From: an uncultured bacterium
Lineage (GTDB): Bacteria > Verrucomicrobiota > Verrucomicrobiia > Opitutales > Intestinicryptomonadaceae
Length of the DNA stretch: 31,412 bases
Assembly: GCA_905214995.1 (NCBI GenBank)
Contig: CAJMOT010000010.1
Coordinates: forward strand, 1-31,412
Direction: 5' to 3'
This document shows, piece after piece, positions 16,149 through 24,478 of the stretch. Every line of letters begins with the position of its first letter. Positions within the stretch are counted from its first letter, which is position 1. The notes beneath the pieces were generated by a model that was given only the letters and a program-made list of their open reading frames with translations, had not been told where the DNA came from and did no database searches. The translations under genes were made by a program, and so were the position numbers.

Positions 16149-17147
16149 ATGGCAAAGATGTGGATGATTCGTTCTATGAGAGGGGAGTATCTCCCAGATT
16201 GGATAAAGAGAAGTTGCATAACGATCGGCTGGAGTAAAGTAGGAGATTTAGCAAAAATATCCAGACAAGAGATAAAAAATCGCATAGACAAAGAATACAA
16301 TCCCAGAGGACCGGCTTCGAGTATTCAAGCTGGAATGTTAGATAACTTTGCAAGAAACATAAAGATAGGAGATAGTATAATAACATATACACCAGAAACT
16401 AGAGAATATTATCTGGCTAAAGTTGTAGGTGAATATGAATGGGATTCTTCTGCGGCAACAAAAGGAGATGATCCTCAACCCAATATCCGAAAGGTAGAAT
16501 GGGAGAAAAAAACTATATCTCGAGATTTGCTATCTCCTGATGCTAAGAATCGGCTATCATCTACATTGACTTTATTTAAGATTTCAAATGATGTGGCAAG
16601 GGAGTTTGAAGATATTTTATCGGGAAAAGTTCAAAATATAACAACAGACGATATCGATAGTTCTGTTGAAATTCAGGTTAAGGACTTAATTGAAAATTCC
16701 TTTGAGACTTTAAAGGATAGAATAAATAATCTTTCTCCCGATGAAATGGAAGAATTGATAAAAGAAATATTAAATGCAATGGGCTACGTTGCAAGAAGAA
16801 CACCCAAGGGACCTGATAGGGGTGTAGATGTCACGGCTTCAAAAGATGGATTAGGATTGGAGGATCCGAGAATTTTCGTAGAGGTGAAGCATAGACAATC
16901 CCAGCAAGGATCAAAGGAAATAAGAGCCTTTCTTGGGGGGAGAAAAGACACTGATAAGTGCATATTTGTCTCAACAGGTGGTTTTACTAAAGACGCCAAA
17001 TATGAAGCCGAACGTTCAAGTATTCCAATATCTTTAATCGACTTAGATTTTCTTGCTGAACTGGTATCGCTACATTACGACAATTTTAGAGCAGAGGGGA
17101 AGTTATTGCTTCCGTTAACAAAACTTTATCTACCAGCATACCAGTAA
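16149..17147 (+). CDS. Mrr-like restriction endonuclease with an EVE-like N-terminal domain
   Basis: This 332-aa protein ends in an Mrr-type PD-(D/E)xK domain: MEELIKEILNAMGY (200-213), GPDRGVDVTA with Asp227, FVEVKHRQ with Glu245-x-Lys247, then the Gln-rich SQQGSKEIRAF and FVSTGGFTKDA. The first 120 residues (MWMIRSMRGEY, ITIGWSKVGDL, GDSIITYTPETREYYLAKVVG) look like the PUA/EVE-like readers found in modification-dependent restriction enzymes. It may therefore cut DNA with modified bases (type IV-like), acting alone. It lies 76 bp after the GIY-YIG gene in AT-rich DNA with a TATAAT at about 16125, so it may have its own promoter or be read through. Domain calls by motif. Confidence 0.85.
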   Translation: MAKMWMIRSMRGEYLPDWIKRSCITIGWSKVGDLAKISRQEIKNRIDKEYNPRGPASSIQAGMLDNFARNIKIGDSIITYTPETREYYLAKVVGEYEWDSSAATKGDDPQPNIRKVEWEKKTISRDLLSPDAKNRLSSTLTLFKISNDVAREFEDILSGKVQNITTDDIDSSVEIQVKDLIENSFETLKDRINNLSPDEMEELIKEILNAMGYVARRTPKGPDRGVDVTASKDGLGLEDPRIFVEVKHRQSQQGSKEIRAFLGGRKDTDKCIFVSTGGFTKDAKYEAERSSIPISLIDLDFLAELVSLHYDNFRAEGKLLLPLTKLYLPAYQ

Positions 17148-17205
17148 AGATAAGATTGCATTAAATTATTTTAATTCTTTTATTATAGAAAGCAGTCTAA
17201 GTTCT

Positions 17206-19953
17206 ATGTTAGATTTAAAACCAATCAGCGGATATTTGGATGATATCAGAAATGCGAAAGAGAATAATACTCTAGCTATATTTGTAGGAGCTGGAATTAC
17301 ACGCAAATCAGAAAGGAATGGAATAAAAATACCTTTATGGTCAGATCTAGTACATAGCCTAAAAAAAGAACTAGATGACTGTAAAGAAGAAGACTTTTTG
17401 AAGATTGCCGAACTGTACTATCTTAAGCATGGAAATTCGCATTACGTTTCTAAAGTTAGAAATTTAATACCATTAGACATTCAACCATCAGAGATTCACA
17501 AGCTCATACTGAAATTAAATCCTCAGGTTATAATAACCACAAATTGGGATAATCTCTTAGAAAAAGCCATAGAAAAAAATGGATATTTTTATGATGTTAT
17601 TGCATGTGATAAAGATTTGGGAATATCTTATTTGCCAAAGAAATTGATAAAGATGCATGGAGATTTTACACATCACAATTTTGTATTTAAAGAGTCTGAT
17701 TACATTAATTATGGGGAGAATTTTCCACTGATCGAAAATTATGTAAAAAGTATATTGTCATCTAGTACTGTTTTATTTCTTGGATATTCATTTAATGATT
17801 ACAATTTAAAACAAATTCTTGCTTGGATCAATAGGCGGACTACATCTACGCCAAATTTATACATCATACAAGATAGAGACAATCGGTGGGAAAGAAAATA
17901 TCTAGAGAGTCATAAGCTAATACCTATTAACATACCAAAAGATGAATTGAAGCATTTTCTAAGTGAGATAGATGCGAAAATTAGTTATGATTACAACTCT
18001 CTAGAAAAATTCATATTATCAAAATTGCAACATCTTGAACCTTTGAACAATATATATTATAGAGATATTGAACTTGCTTTTGGCAATCAATGTATTGTAA
18101 ATAATTATAAGAATGTAAATCTGATTAACTTCGAAGGTTTAAAATCTGAACTCCAAGATAGAACTATCTTGTACGAAAACTTTGTAAAGAAATTAGAAGA
18201 TCTAAATAATCAGAAAAAGAAAGAAGAACATTTTAATATAGAATTAGAAAGAATATGTGATATATTACTCAAGGCGAATATAGGGGGTATAAAATATCAA
18301 TGTGAAGGGAAAATCTGTTACTATCCTACTGGAATTAGTAAGGAAAATACCTGGATAAAGAATTATTTAGAATTTGATTTCTTAAGAAAAAATAACAATA
18401 CAAATGAAAAATCGGAACAGTTAAAATCTGCAATTGTAGCTTATAATTTACATGACTACAAATCTGCATATGCTATTACCAGAAATGTCATAGACCTGTG
18501 CTTAAGTGAAAAAGATTTTTTATGGGCTTTCATCGCAATGATTAATAATAGAAATTTAGCGTTTTTTATTGAAAATGATTCTAAATGCGGTGATCTACAA
18601 GTAGAAAGATTTGATTTAGAAGAGAGATTTTCAAATCTCTCCACCGAATGGCGAAATAAAGTTAAGTCTATATACAATCTTTCTAATTTCTCATTGTATT
18701 ATAAAGTAATCGCAAATATACTATATGCTTTTTTTAAAAAAGAAAGTGCGGTGCAACACATAAAGAAGGGATACGCCCATTGGGAAAACAATCCGGATTC
18801 TTATAGATTTTGGCATAAATCATTGTTAGATTTTGTGATAGGAAATTTTCTTATTGTTGAGAATTACCAAGAATTTATCCTATCGATCGAGCTGTTTTTG
18901 AGAACAACAATTATTCGTTCGGAAATAACAAGAAAAATACGTTTGAATAAATATGAAATTTTTTCCGCAATAAAATATTTCGATAATCGAAAAGTCGCTT
19001 CATTATTTGAAGTTTGTTTTATAAAAAAAGGACGACGGAATTACAGAAAATTAGAATTTGAAGATGATATTGATAAAGATTGGTTGAAAAGAGTCCTATC
19101 TACTTTATCTCAAACATATACAAGCTGTTCGTCCTTTGACGCTAAACGTACAATCGAGCGCTATTTTCAAAATACATTGTTTTTTCTATCCTTAATTGAT
19201 CTAAGCGACAATGATACCGCAGCTATACATAGGTCAATTATATGTGTAGTAAAAAACAACAATGTAACAATTGCCATAATAAATAGCATTGTTTCTTTTA
19301 TAATCAATCGATATAATTTATACAAAAGCATCTACCCAGATACCATGATGTTAGATATATTAACAATATTCTTAAAGAAGTTCTCGATAGGAAATTATAA
19401 TCGAGAAGAATCTTTGGCTCTCGAGAATAATAATTTTTATGTTATCTTTAACTTGCTGCAAAATGAAAAGTCTAGCAAGTTTGAAGACATTAAACTATTG
19501 GAAGATGTAATTAAAAAGTTTAATGCATTGGATTCCAATCAAAGTGATAATAAATCTCGTCTTGTTATATGGCTATTTTTTCCTTTGTACTCTATTTCTT
19601 CTGAAGAAGTTAAAAGAAAATTAAAAGAATTTATAAAATCATACCGTGCCAATAACGAATATTATCAGATTAAAATTAAATTAGATTCTATCATTTTATT
19701 TAATCTTTTTGAAGACAAAGAAGCCCCATCTTCCAGACTTGAAGAAGAAATTTTGACTTTAATAGATAAAACAAGAGATCTAATGAAATCTGGTAAATGT
19801 TCGCTTTTATCTGATCTTGGCAATTCATTTCGGCAGTTCCGTGATTTTGCAAAGGATAAATCTATTAAACTAAAATTGTATAGGAAAATTGATGATTTAA
19901 TTACAGATATAAAATCACACTTGAAAGATCTAAAATTCCCTTCGCAAATTTAA
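17206..19953 (+). CDS. SIR2-domain antiphage protein, defence-associated sirtuin type
   Basis: The first 250 or so residues of this 915-aa protein are a SIR2 (sirtuin) NAD-binding domain: FVGAGITRKS with GAG at 28-30, TTNWDN with Asn113, KMHGDF with His151, and FLGYSFNDYN (191-200). Asn and His are the catalytic pair in NAD-hydrolysing defence sirtuins. The remaining 650 residues are Lys/Asn/Ile-rich helices without a recognisable domain, like the helical-repeat sensor half of DSR1/DSR2 proteins. In that family phage proteins trigger NAD+ depletion and growth arrest. A DSR-like role is likely; exact subtype unknown. The gene is the most AT-rich in the window, suggesting a separate foreign origin. 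It follows the Mrr-like gene after 58 bp with a possible TTGCAT/TTTATT promoter and no clear ribosome site. Confidence 0.85.
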   Translation: MLDLKPISGYLDDIRNAKENNTLAIFVGAGITRKSERNGIKIPLWSDLVHSLKKELDDCKEEDFLKIAELYYLKHGNSHYVSKVRNLIPLDIQPSEIHKLILKLNPQVIITTNWDNLLEKAIEKNGYFYDVIACDKDLGISYLPKKLIKMHGDFTHHNFVFKESDYINYGENFPLIENYVKSILSSSTVLFLGYSFNDYNLKQILAWINRRTTSTPNLYIIQDRDNRWERKYLESHKLIPINIPKDELKHFLSEIDAKISYDYNSLEKFILSKLQHLEPLNNIYYRDIELAFGNQCIVNNYKNVNLINFEGLKSELQDRTILYENFVKKLEDLNNQKKKEEHFNIELERICDILLKANIGGIKYQCEGKICYYPTGISKENTWIKNYLEFDFLRKNNNTNEKSEQLKSAIVAYNLHDYKSAYAITRNVIDLCLSEKDFLWAFIAMINNRNLAFFIENDSKCGDLQVERFDLEERFSNLSTEWRNKVKSIYNLSNFSLYYKVIANILYAFFKKESAVQHIKKGYAHWENNPDSYRFWHKSLLDFVIGNFLIVENYQEFILSIELFLRTTIIRSEITRKIRLNKYEIFSAIKYFDNRKVASLFEVCFIKKGRRNYRKLEFEDDIDKDWLKRVLSTLSQTYTSCSSFDAKRTIERYFQNTLFFLSLIDLSDNDTAAIHRSIICVVKNNNVTIAIINSIVSFIINRYNLYKSIYPDTMMLDILTIFLKKFSIGNYNREESLALENNNFYVIFNLLQNEKSSKFEDIKLLEDVIKKFNALDSNQSDNKSRLVIWLFFPLYSISSEEVKRKLKEFIKSYRANNEYYQIKIKLDSIILFNLFEDKEAPSSRLEEEILTLIDKTRDLMKSGKCSLLSDLGNSFRQFRDFAKDKSIKLKLYRKIDDLITDIKSHLKDLKFPSQI

Positions 19954-20318
19954 CAGTTCTTATATATCCGATTTTATCTAGTAATTTAAAATATAGAAAA
20001 TATTATTATCGAAATCTCCAAGGTAGAATATACCTTATTCATCCATAGTAAGATCTAAGCTTTGATAGGAAAACAAATATTTATATTTCTAACTTATCTC
20101 CTAATGATATTCCACAAATACATTCATAATAAGAAATATTCTTACTAAAACTCCCTCTATCATATCAAAAAAAGCAAAAATAAATTTCTCATCACAATAT
20201 CGTCGCCAAGTTGTGGCGCGGAGTGGCGGTTGCAGTTTAGTTGCACGTCTGGTGTGCTCGGGCTTTTGTTGAACCCTAATAATCAACTATTTACAAACAG
20301 GGGTGTTGCCTCATAAAT
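19954..20318. other. gene-free border of the island
   Basis: The stretch is very AT-rich to about 20,200 and then turns GC-richer. I see no credible gene; short frames here have no family features. At 20230 and 20241 the motifs TTGCAG and TTGCAC occur 11 bp apart, similar to the repeats at 25160-25220. This is the likely right edge of the island. Confidence 0.4.
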
Positions 20319-20352
20319 AAGCCCAGATTCAGAACTTGCTGAAAATGGGCTT
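20319..20352 (-). terminator. probable terminator of tRNA-Ser(UGA)
   Basis: AAGCCCA (20319-20325) pairs with TGGGCTT (20346-20352), enclosing a second TTCAG/CTGAA stem. Read on the minus strand it lies about 20 bases after the tRNA 3' end and is followed by ATTTAT. The U-run is weak, but position and two-part stem fit. Confidence 0.45.
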
Positions 20353-20370
20353 GTTGCGTTAAATTTTAAA

Positions 20371-20457
20371 CGGAGAGAGAGGGATTTGAACCCCCGGAAC
20401 CCTTGCGGGCTCAACGGTTTTCAAGACCGCCGCAATCGGCCGCTCTGCCATCTCTCC
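20371..20457 (-). tRNA. tRNA-Ser(UGA)
   Basis: On the minus strand GGAGAGA pairs with TCTCTCC as acceptor, with discriminator G. The anticodon loop is CTTGAAA (anticodon TGA), and a long variable arm of the class II type typical for serine is present, followed by GGTTCAAATCC. The 3' CCA is not encoded. Its 3' end faces the defence island, as is common for integration targets. Confidence 0.95.
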
Positions 20458-20470
20458 TTTTAAAGCGCGT

Positions 20471-20501
20471 ATTCTAAATGCAATTTTGCCGCTCTTGGCA
20501 A
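20471..20501 (-). promoter_or_regulatory. candidate promoter of tRNA-Ser(UGA)
   Basis: On the minus strand TTGCCA (20501-20496) and a good -10, TAGAAT (20476-20471), are separated by 19 bp, slightly long. The -10 is 13 bases before the tRNA 5' end. Confidence 0.35.
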
Positions 20502-21320
20502 CTTTTTTATTTTCTTTGAGGGAGAAATATAGGCGAAGAGGGAATCCAAAATATTTGAGGATATTTGGGGGTTTGGGAAAGATGGTTTTGCAGAATGCTC
20601 TATGGTATGGAAGCGCGAAATTAAATTTTCCACGAAGCATAGTTTGGGCATGAATATGGAATGGCGCGCCAATTGTTTCCAAAATCCTTGGCGGCGGAAG
20701 TATTGAAGAAATCGCATCGTCGTGAAATGTTTAAATTTTTGATGAAGATTTTGCTGCGCTCTCCGCGAGCGGAATTGAATCAGGTTGCAACCGATTGCGG
20801 CGTTGCGGCGTTTGCGCAATTTTATTGCGTGGTTTTCGCTGAAAATCGGGGGAGAAGAAAGTTTTCCGCCAGGCGTTAGGTTTTCCTTTTCATATTTTGC
20901 CATGCAAATATACGGGAGGATACTTATGGGAACGGAAAACAAACCCAAGGGAAAGCGGATAGTTAGCGCGGTATTTTTAAGACGGCAGATGATGGGGATA
21001 TGGGGTAAGCTGATTTGTCAAATATGAGGGCAAATTAGTTGGGGATTGAAAGAAAAAATACGCGGAAGGGCAAGTTGCGGTAATGTTCTGAATGGGCGGA
21101 GATGTCGAACGGCGTTTGGCAGCGTTTACTCGGGTGTAGCACCGCATTGTTATTGATAATTAAAACATGGCGGCGTGGAGTTAGGGAGCTCGGGAGGAGA
21201 TTTTGCGTTTTTGAGGGCTCGGGTGTGAAAATATGCTGTTCAATCGCATACTTGTTAAAAAGGCGTTCAGCATCGCAATGTTCAAAGTTGTTAGCTCAAA
21301 AATCTGGCAAAGTTGCCGCT
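20502..21320. other. degraded stretch without recognisable genes
   Basis: Several short frames exist on both strands, but none has a family motif and most lack ribosome binding sites. GC content is back near the level of the host. It probably contains decayed prophage early genes, upstream of the first recognisable fragment at 21324. Confidence 0.4.
20926..21027 (+). CDS. possible 33-aa peptide or truncated gene start
   Basis: A well-placed GGGAGGA precedes the ATG at 20926. The peptide begins MGTENKPKGKRIVSAVF and ends after 33 residues. It may be the preserved start of a deleted phage gene. The ribosome site is the only support. Confidence 0.3.
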   Translation: MGTENKPKGKRIVSAVFLRRQMMGIWGKLICQI

Positions 21321-21323
21321 TGA

Positions 21324-21518
21324 AGGACAATAGCCCGCGCACTCGCCATTATTTGGCTAAAGGTCGGCATGGCTTTGCACGCCGACGGGCAACTGTGTTC
21401 CGTATGGGACGAGTGGAGTAAAAACTCCCATAAATACCAAGAGGGGAGCGTGCGAGAAGCATTGGAAGACTTCTGGGAATTACTCTGGAGCGAATGTCGG
21501 GATAGGTTCAATCGTACA
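21324..21518 (+). pseudogene. fragment of a primase C-terminal (PriCT-like) domain
   Basis: The frame opening after a TGA at 21321 reads IIWLKVGMALHADG and then VWDEWSKNSHKYQEGSV. This matches the 'WLxVGMAlH ... LWDEWS xxS xKY' pattern of PriCT_2 domains at the end of phage primases. No start codon with a ribosome site precedes it, and both the primase core and the normal end are missing. It is read as a decay fragment. Confidence 0.45.
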
Positions 21519-21519
21519 A

Positions 21520-21903
21520 ATGGCAAAAGACAACGGCTACAATCCGGAAATCTCCGCCCTTGACGGGCAGATAGAGGAGCTTCAAAACCGCGCGCTTCCG
21601 TACGCTTCGGCGAACCGCGAGCGGCTCTTTGGCAAGGGCAAGTCGGCGAGCTGTTCGCTTGCGACTTACGGTTTCAAAACCGGCAATAAGACGCTATCAA
21701 ATGTGAGCGACGAAAGCGACGAGGTTATCGCCAAGATGCTCTGCGACCTCAACCGTTCCGACTGCGCCACTATATCCTACAAGCTCAATAAGGACGGCAT
21801 AAAGCGCGCCGTGAATAACGGCGACGAAATCGTCTCTGCAAGTTTCAAGTTCGTGCGCGTGGAGCGGTTCTTCGTCAAAGCCAAAACGGACAAGAAAATA
21901 TGA
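21520..21903 (+). CDS. Gam-like host-nuclease inhibitor (5' truncated?)
   Basis: This 127-aa product reads ISALDGQIEELQNRALPYAS, then ANRERLFGKGKSASCSLATY and a tail with NKDGIKRAVNNGDEIVSASF. This is the layout of Mu Gam-like proteins, which bind double-stranded DNA ends and block RecBCD. Mu Gam is longer, and about 40 N-terminal residues of the coiled coil seem to be missing; no ribosome site precedes the ATG. The stop overlaps the next start as ATGA. It sits right after the primase fragment, so a deletion probably removed its beginning. Confidence 0.6.
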   Translation: MAKDNGYNPEISALDGQIEELQNRALPYASANRERLFGKGKSASCSLATYGFKTGNKTLSNVSDESDEVIAKMLCDLNRSDCATISYKLNKDGIKRAVNNGDEIVSASFKFVRVERFFVKAKTDKKI

Positions 21904-22154
21904 GCAAATATTCAATCAAACTTTTCGCAAAGATTGATTCCGGCTCGGCGGAGGTGGCTTTTGGTCTGGAACGTCCGGATTTAAAGCTATGCGAAAGCAT
22001 ATTGAAAGAGATCCGTTCGGAAGTTTCCTTTTCAGAATATGGACGGATCCTCTTTCCCTCGAGCGGCGTTAAAATCCTTAAACTCGAGGCCCGCATATAC
22101 GAGGAGCGCAGAATATTGAAACGTAAACCAATAACCGATTCCGATAAGAAATGA
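21900..22154 (+). CDS. small phage protein, unknown function
   Basis: This 84-aa product starts MSKYSIKLFAKIDSGSAEVA and is rich in charged residues, with no membrane segment or known motif. It overlaps both neighbours by four bases (ATGA at each end), so it is part of a tightly coupled early phage operon. Reality is supported by these overlaps rather than by homology. Confidence 0.55.
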   Translation: MSKYSIKLFAKIDSGSAEVAFGLERPDLKLCESILKEIRSEVSFSEYGRILFPSSGVKILKLEARIYEERRILKRKPITDSDKK

Positions 22155-22474
22155 CCGTCTGCAAAACCCTTGAAACGCCTCCGCAATCCTCCCGCAAGAG
22201 GTTTGCGCCGCGGGCAAAAAAGCCGCTTTCTGCAGCCGACAAAAAGCTGCGCACCCGCACGTTCAAATATCTTTCCATGTGGGAGGATATCTACAACAAG
22301 TGGGGCTGGGCCGATAAATCCGAGGCGGAAAAGAAAGACCTCCGGCACAGCATCAACGTTGATTTATTCGGCAGATATGCTCCGCCGAGCCACCTCACAG
22401 ACGAGCAGTTCTCCGTTATGCGCTACGCATTGGAACTCCTCTATAACGAGGGAATCCTTACCTGTGGCTGTTGA
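22151..22474 (+). CDS. small phage protein, possibly GemA/gp16-like
   Basis: This 107-aa product has a basic N-terminus followed by TFKYLSMWEDIYNKWGWADK and SHLTDEQFSVMRYALELLY. A helical region with a 'LTdeEf' helix near the end recalls Mu gp16/GemA-type regulators, but the match is weak. It is coupled to the preceding gene by ATGA and overlaps the following small gene by 11 bases. Confidence 0.55.
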   Translation: MTVCKTLETPPQSSRKRFAPRAKKPLSAADKKLRTRTFKYLSMWEDIYNKWGWADKSEAEKKDLRHSINVDLFGRYAPPSHLTDEQFSVMRYALELLYNEGILTCGC

Positions 22475-22652
22475 AACTCTCGAACAGATCGGCTGCTGGC
22501 TCTGGGGGCTTATTCCCGAGAAGGAAAGCTTTGCGGTGGCGTATGTGAAAGGATTTTACCTAGCCGACGTCTGGAAAGAGCTTATGGCAAACCTCATATC
22601 GGCGTACATTGGAGCGGGTATCACTCGAAAAGCTTTTAACATTGGAAAATGA
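22464..22652 (+). CDS. 62-aa phage protein with GTG start
   Basis: GTG at 22464 lies 11 bases after GAGGG. The product reads VAVETLEQIGCWLWGLIPEK and later YVKGFYLADVWKELMANLIS. It overlaps the previous gene by 11 bases and the next start by ATGA, which argues that it is real. Amphipathic helices are likely; function unknown. Confidence 0.5.
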   Translation: MAVETLEQIGCWLWGLIPEKESFAVAYVKGFYLADVWKELMANLISAYIGAGITRKAFNIGK

Positions 22653-23565
22653 GCGAAGAGTCTAAAGAGCTTGAACTTGTCGAGAAACGCCTTGATGTCC
22701 TTGAAAGAACCTTGTTTGGCAATGGACATAAAGGACTAAAGGCGGAACTCGTGGAACTCAAAACCCAAATCGAAACCTTTAAGCGAATGCCGTATGGCGG
22801 TAAGATAAGGGGCGGACGTATGGTAGCTTTGAAATCTGCCCCCGTGTGGACGAACCTTTCGCGCTTTGGGCGTCCGTACCCGCCTTTTGACTACGGCAGC
22901 GGCATGGGTATGGAGGACATAGGCAGGGAAGAAGCCGTGGAACTCGGGCTTTGCCCGACGACGAACCCGCGGACGAAATCCCCGACTTCGACATTGCGCT
23001 TGAAGCGGAAGTCTCCCTCGACCGCATACCGGATGACATGGTGGACTCTATTATAAAAGAGACGCCAAACGCGCGCATCGAGGGCGACAAGCTCAAAATG
23101 CGCTATAAAAAGCCGTTGCCGACGTGGAAAGATTTGGGGCTGAATTCTGCGAGAACGTGGAAGTCGTCAAAGCCGTCCATAAAGGAAAATCTCATAGGAG
23201 TTGCGGATGCAAAAAAACGCCTCAAAGAGGGGTTTGAAGTGGATGCGCCGGACGGCGGAAAGGTGACCTTTAACGAAGATGTCCTGCGTCATTGGGAAGA
23301 GACGGTAAAGCGCGAAAGCGACGTTTCCGGCAGGCTTGCAAGGCTCAATATCGCCCAAGATTGCGTTCGAGAAACACTTGAAGTTTTGGAACTCCCCAAT
23401 GGGCAGCGGACATATTTGAATATCTTTGAATCTATCGGAGGGAAAGTAAAAGGAATAGCTGTTGCCGTATCAAATGGCACGGTAGTCCGCACATGGTTTA
23501 TCAGCAAGGTGCAAGAATTGAACAAACGCAGAAAAGGGAAACGGATAAACAACGCTAAAAATTGA
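22649..23565 (+). pseudogene. coiled-coil gene start fused to a Mu gpF-type head protein tail with PBECR-like nuclease domain, frameshifted
   Basis: Residues 1-47 (MSEESKELELVEKRLDVLER... to IETFKRM) are a small coiled-coil protein like those of phage lysis or early cassettes. From residue 48 the text changes to ALKSAPVWTNLSRFGRPYPP and FDYGSGMGMEDIGREEAVEL, typical of the C-terminal part of Mu gpF-like minor head proteins. At about 22950 the frame breaks: CTTTGCCC needs one more T to continue as LPDDEPADEIPDFD, which runs to 23565. The end, ETLEVLELPNGQRTYLNIFE and following to NKRRKGKRI, resembles the phage Barnase-EndoU-ColicinE5/D-RelE-like (PBECR) nuclease domains often fused to this family. 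I read it as one deletion fusion plus one frameshift. Confidence 0.6.
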
Positions 23566-23851
23566 GTACGGTTACGTTCGCGGCTCCGTACCGTACCGGG
23601 CGAACGAGTATCGCAACCGCACCGCACTCAATCCGCCTGACACAAATACTATCGGCCAAACTCATTTTAAAATCAACTAAAAAATAACAATGAAAACAAA
23701 ACCAATTCCAGTGATTGCCGTTTTTAAAAACGGCATGGTAAACGTCAACAAGGCGGTTGCCGTCGTTCCTTCCGTCATAAGAGGAGTAGCAACCGACGTT
23801 GTTTTAGAGCAAACGGAGATTTCGCCGGTGTTATTCTCCGGACTCGTTCCT

Positions 23852-24202
23852 CTAGGTGGGAAGTCGGTAGGGAATGGAAAAACTGACGCGGGAAATGCTC
23901 TGGCTGACGTTTTGAATCTCACCGCCTCCGTTGACGAGCTCAAGAACTTTAAGATACGCGCCGCCTTTACTTTCGTTTGCGACGGTAACGGCAACGTCAA
24001 AATGTGCCTCGTCAACACGGAAAATTTCGGCATGTGATTGCTTCGCGCGCACACTCAATCCGTAACTGTAATCCAAGTGTTTTTCCGGATTTATCTCGCA
24101 ACCGCAACCGATTTTATCCGCTTCCTTTTGCGATTCAACGGTAGCCCGCATTATGGAAAGCATAACATCTTTTACAAAATTTTCCAAATTCATAACCGAC
24201 AT
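23852..24202 (-). CDS. trypco2-like domain protein, antisense to the prophage
   Basis: The product is 116 aa from ATG 24202 (113 aa from ATG 24193). It reads LENFVKDVMLSIMRATVESQ, then CGCEINPE, then HFDVAVTVANESKG and SISRVSFSIPYRLP. This matches my memory of the trypco2 (trypsin-co-occurring domain 2) layout, with an N-terminal helix, 'INP', 'xFDVAVT' and a closing 'SRixFsVPxxLP'. These domains are predicted adaptors in bacterial conflict systems, often next to trypsin-like proteases. It is complete and runs opposite to all neighbours. A plus-strand frame (23690-24037) overlaps its 3' half and is an alternative. No strong ribosome site. Confidence 0.55.
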   Translation of the reverse strand: MSVMNLENFVKDVMLSIMRATVESQKEADKIGCGCEINPEKHLDYSYGLSVRAKQSHAEIFRVDEAHFDVAVTVANESKGGAYLKVLELVNGGGEIQNVSQSISRVSFSIPYRLPT

Positions 24203-24235
24203 TCTCGAGTCAACTACAATTCTGACAACTAAAAA

Positions 24236-24478
24236 ATGCTCTTTAAACTTACAGTTAAAGCCAAAGCCGGCGCGGGCATAAAACGTATTGAGGAGTTGGA
24301 GGCGAAGCTTTCCGATACCAAAAGGCTCAATGCCGCCGTCGGCAGGGGCTTTGAACGGACGCTCCGCCGGCATTTTCGGGAGCTCGACAAGCGGCCCAAC
24401 CGCCGCGCCTGGAAGAAGCCATTTCTGGGAGAAAATCGCGGCAGACACCGTATTACCAAACGCAAAACCCCGTCGTAA
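24236..24478 (+). pseudogene. phage virion morphogenesis (Mu gpG-like) protein, N-terminal fragment
   Basis: The frame starts MLFKLTVKAKAGAGIKRIEE and continues RLNAAVGRGFERTLRRHFRE. This is the helical N-terminus of gpG/phage tail completion proteins that act on head-tail joining. After NRRAWKK the frame shifts: the expected continuation HFWEKIAADTVLP is in another frame from 24420, and the original frame ends with unrelated residues at 24478. The gene is broken by a small indel. Confidence 0.5.

Larger units (their letters stand above)
6690..20300. mobile_element. integrase-bearing defence island
   Basis: The block contains a tyrosine integrase, two unrecognised genes, a three-gene methyltransferase/helicase/nuclease operon, an Mrr-like endonuclease and a SIR2 protein. 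It is AT-richer than both flanks, most strongly over the SIR2 gene. The left limit is set by the broken exonuclease. The right limit is the change back to GC-rich sequence near 20,200-20,300, just before tRNA-Ser(UGA). I searched by eye for direct repeats of the tRNA 3' end at the left side and found none, so attachment sites are not defined. Confidence 0.6.

Noticed and set aside
20101..20286. Minus-strand 61-aa frame at the island border
   Set aside because: No ribosome site, no family features, and it straddles a sharp composition change.
20371..20400. Attachment-site repeat of the tRNA-Ser(UGA) 3' end
   Set aside because: I looked for copies of GGATTTGAACCCC and the acceptor end at the left edge of the island, near the integrase and near 5.9 kb, and found none.
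23690..24037. Plus-strand 115-aa frame starting MKTKPIPVIAVFKNGMVNVN
   Set aside because: Reasonable codon use and same direction as phage genes, but no ribosome site and no family. The overlapping minus-strand frame matches a trypco2-like pattern better. Kept only as an alternative.
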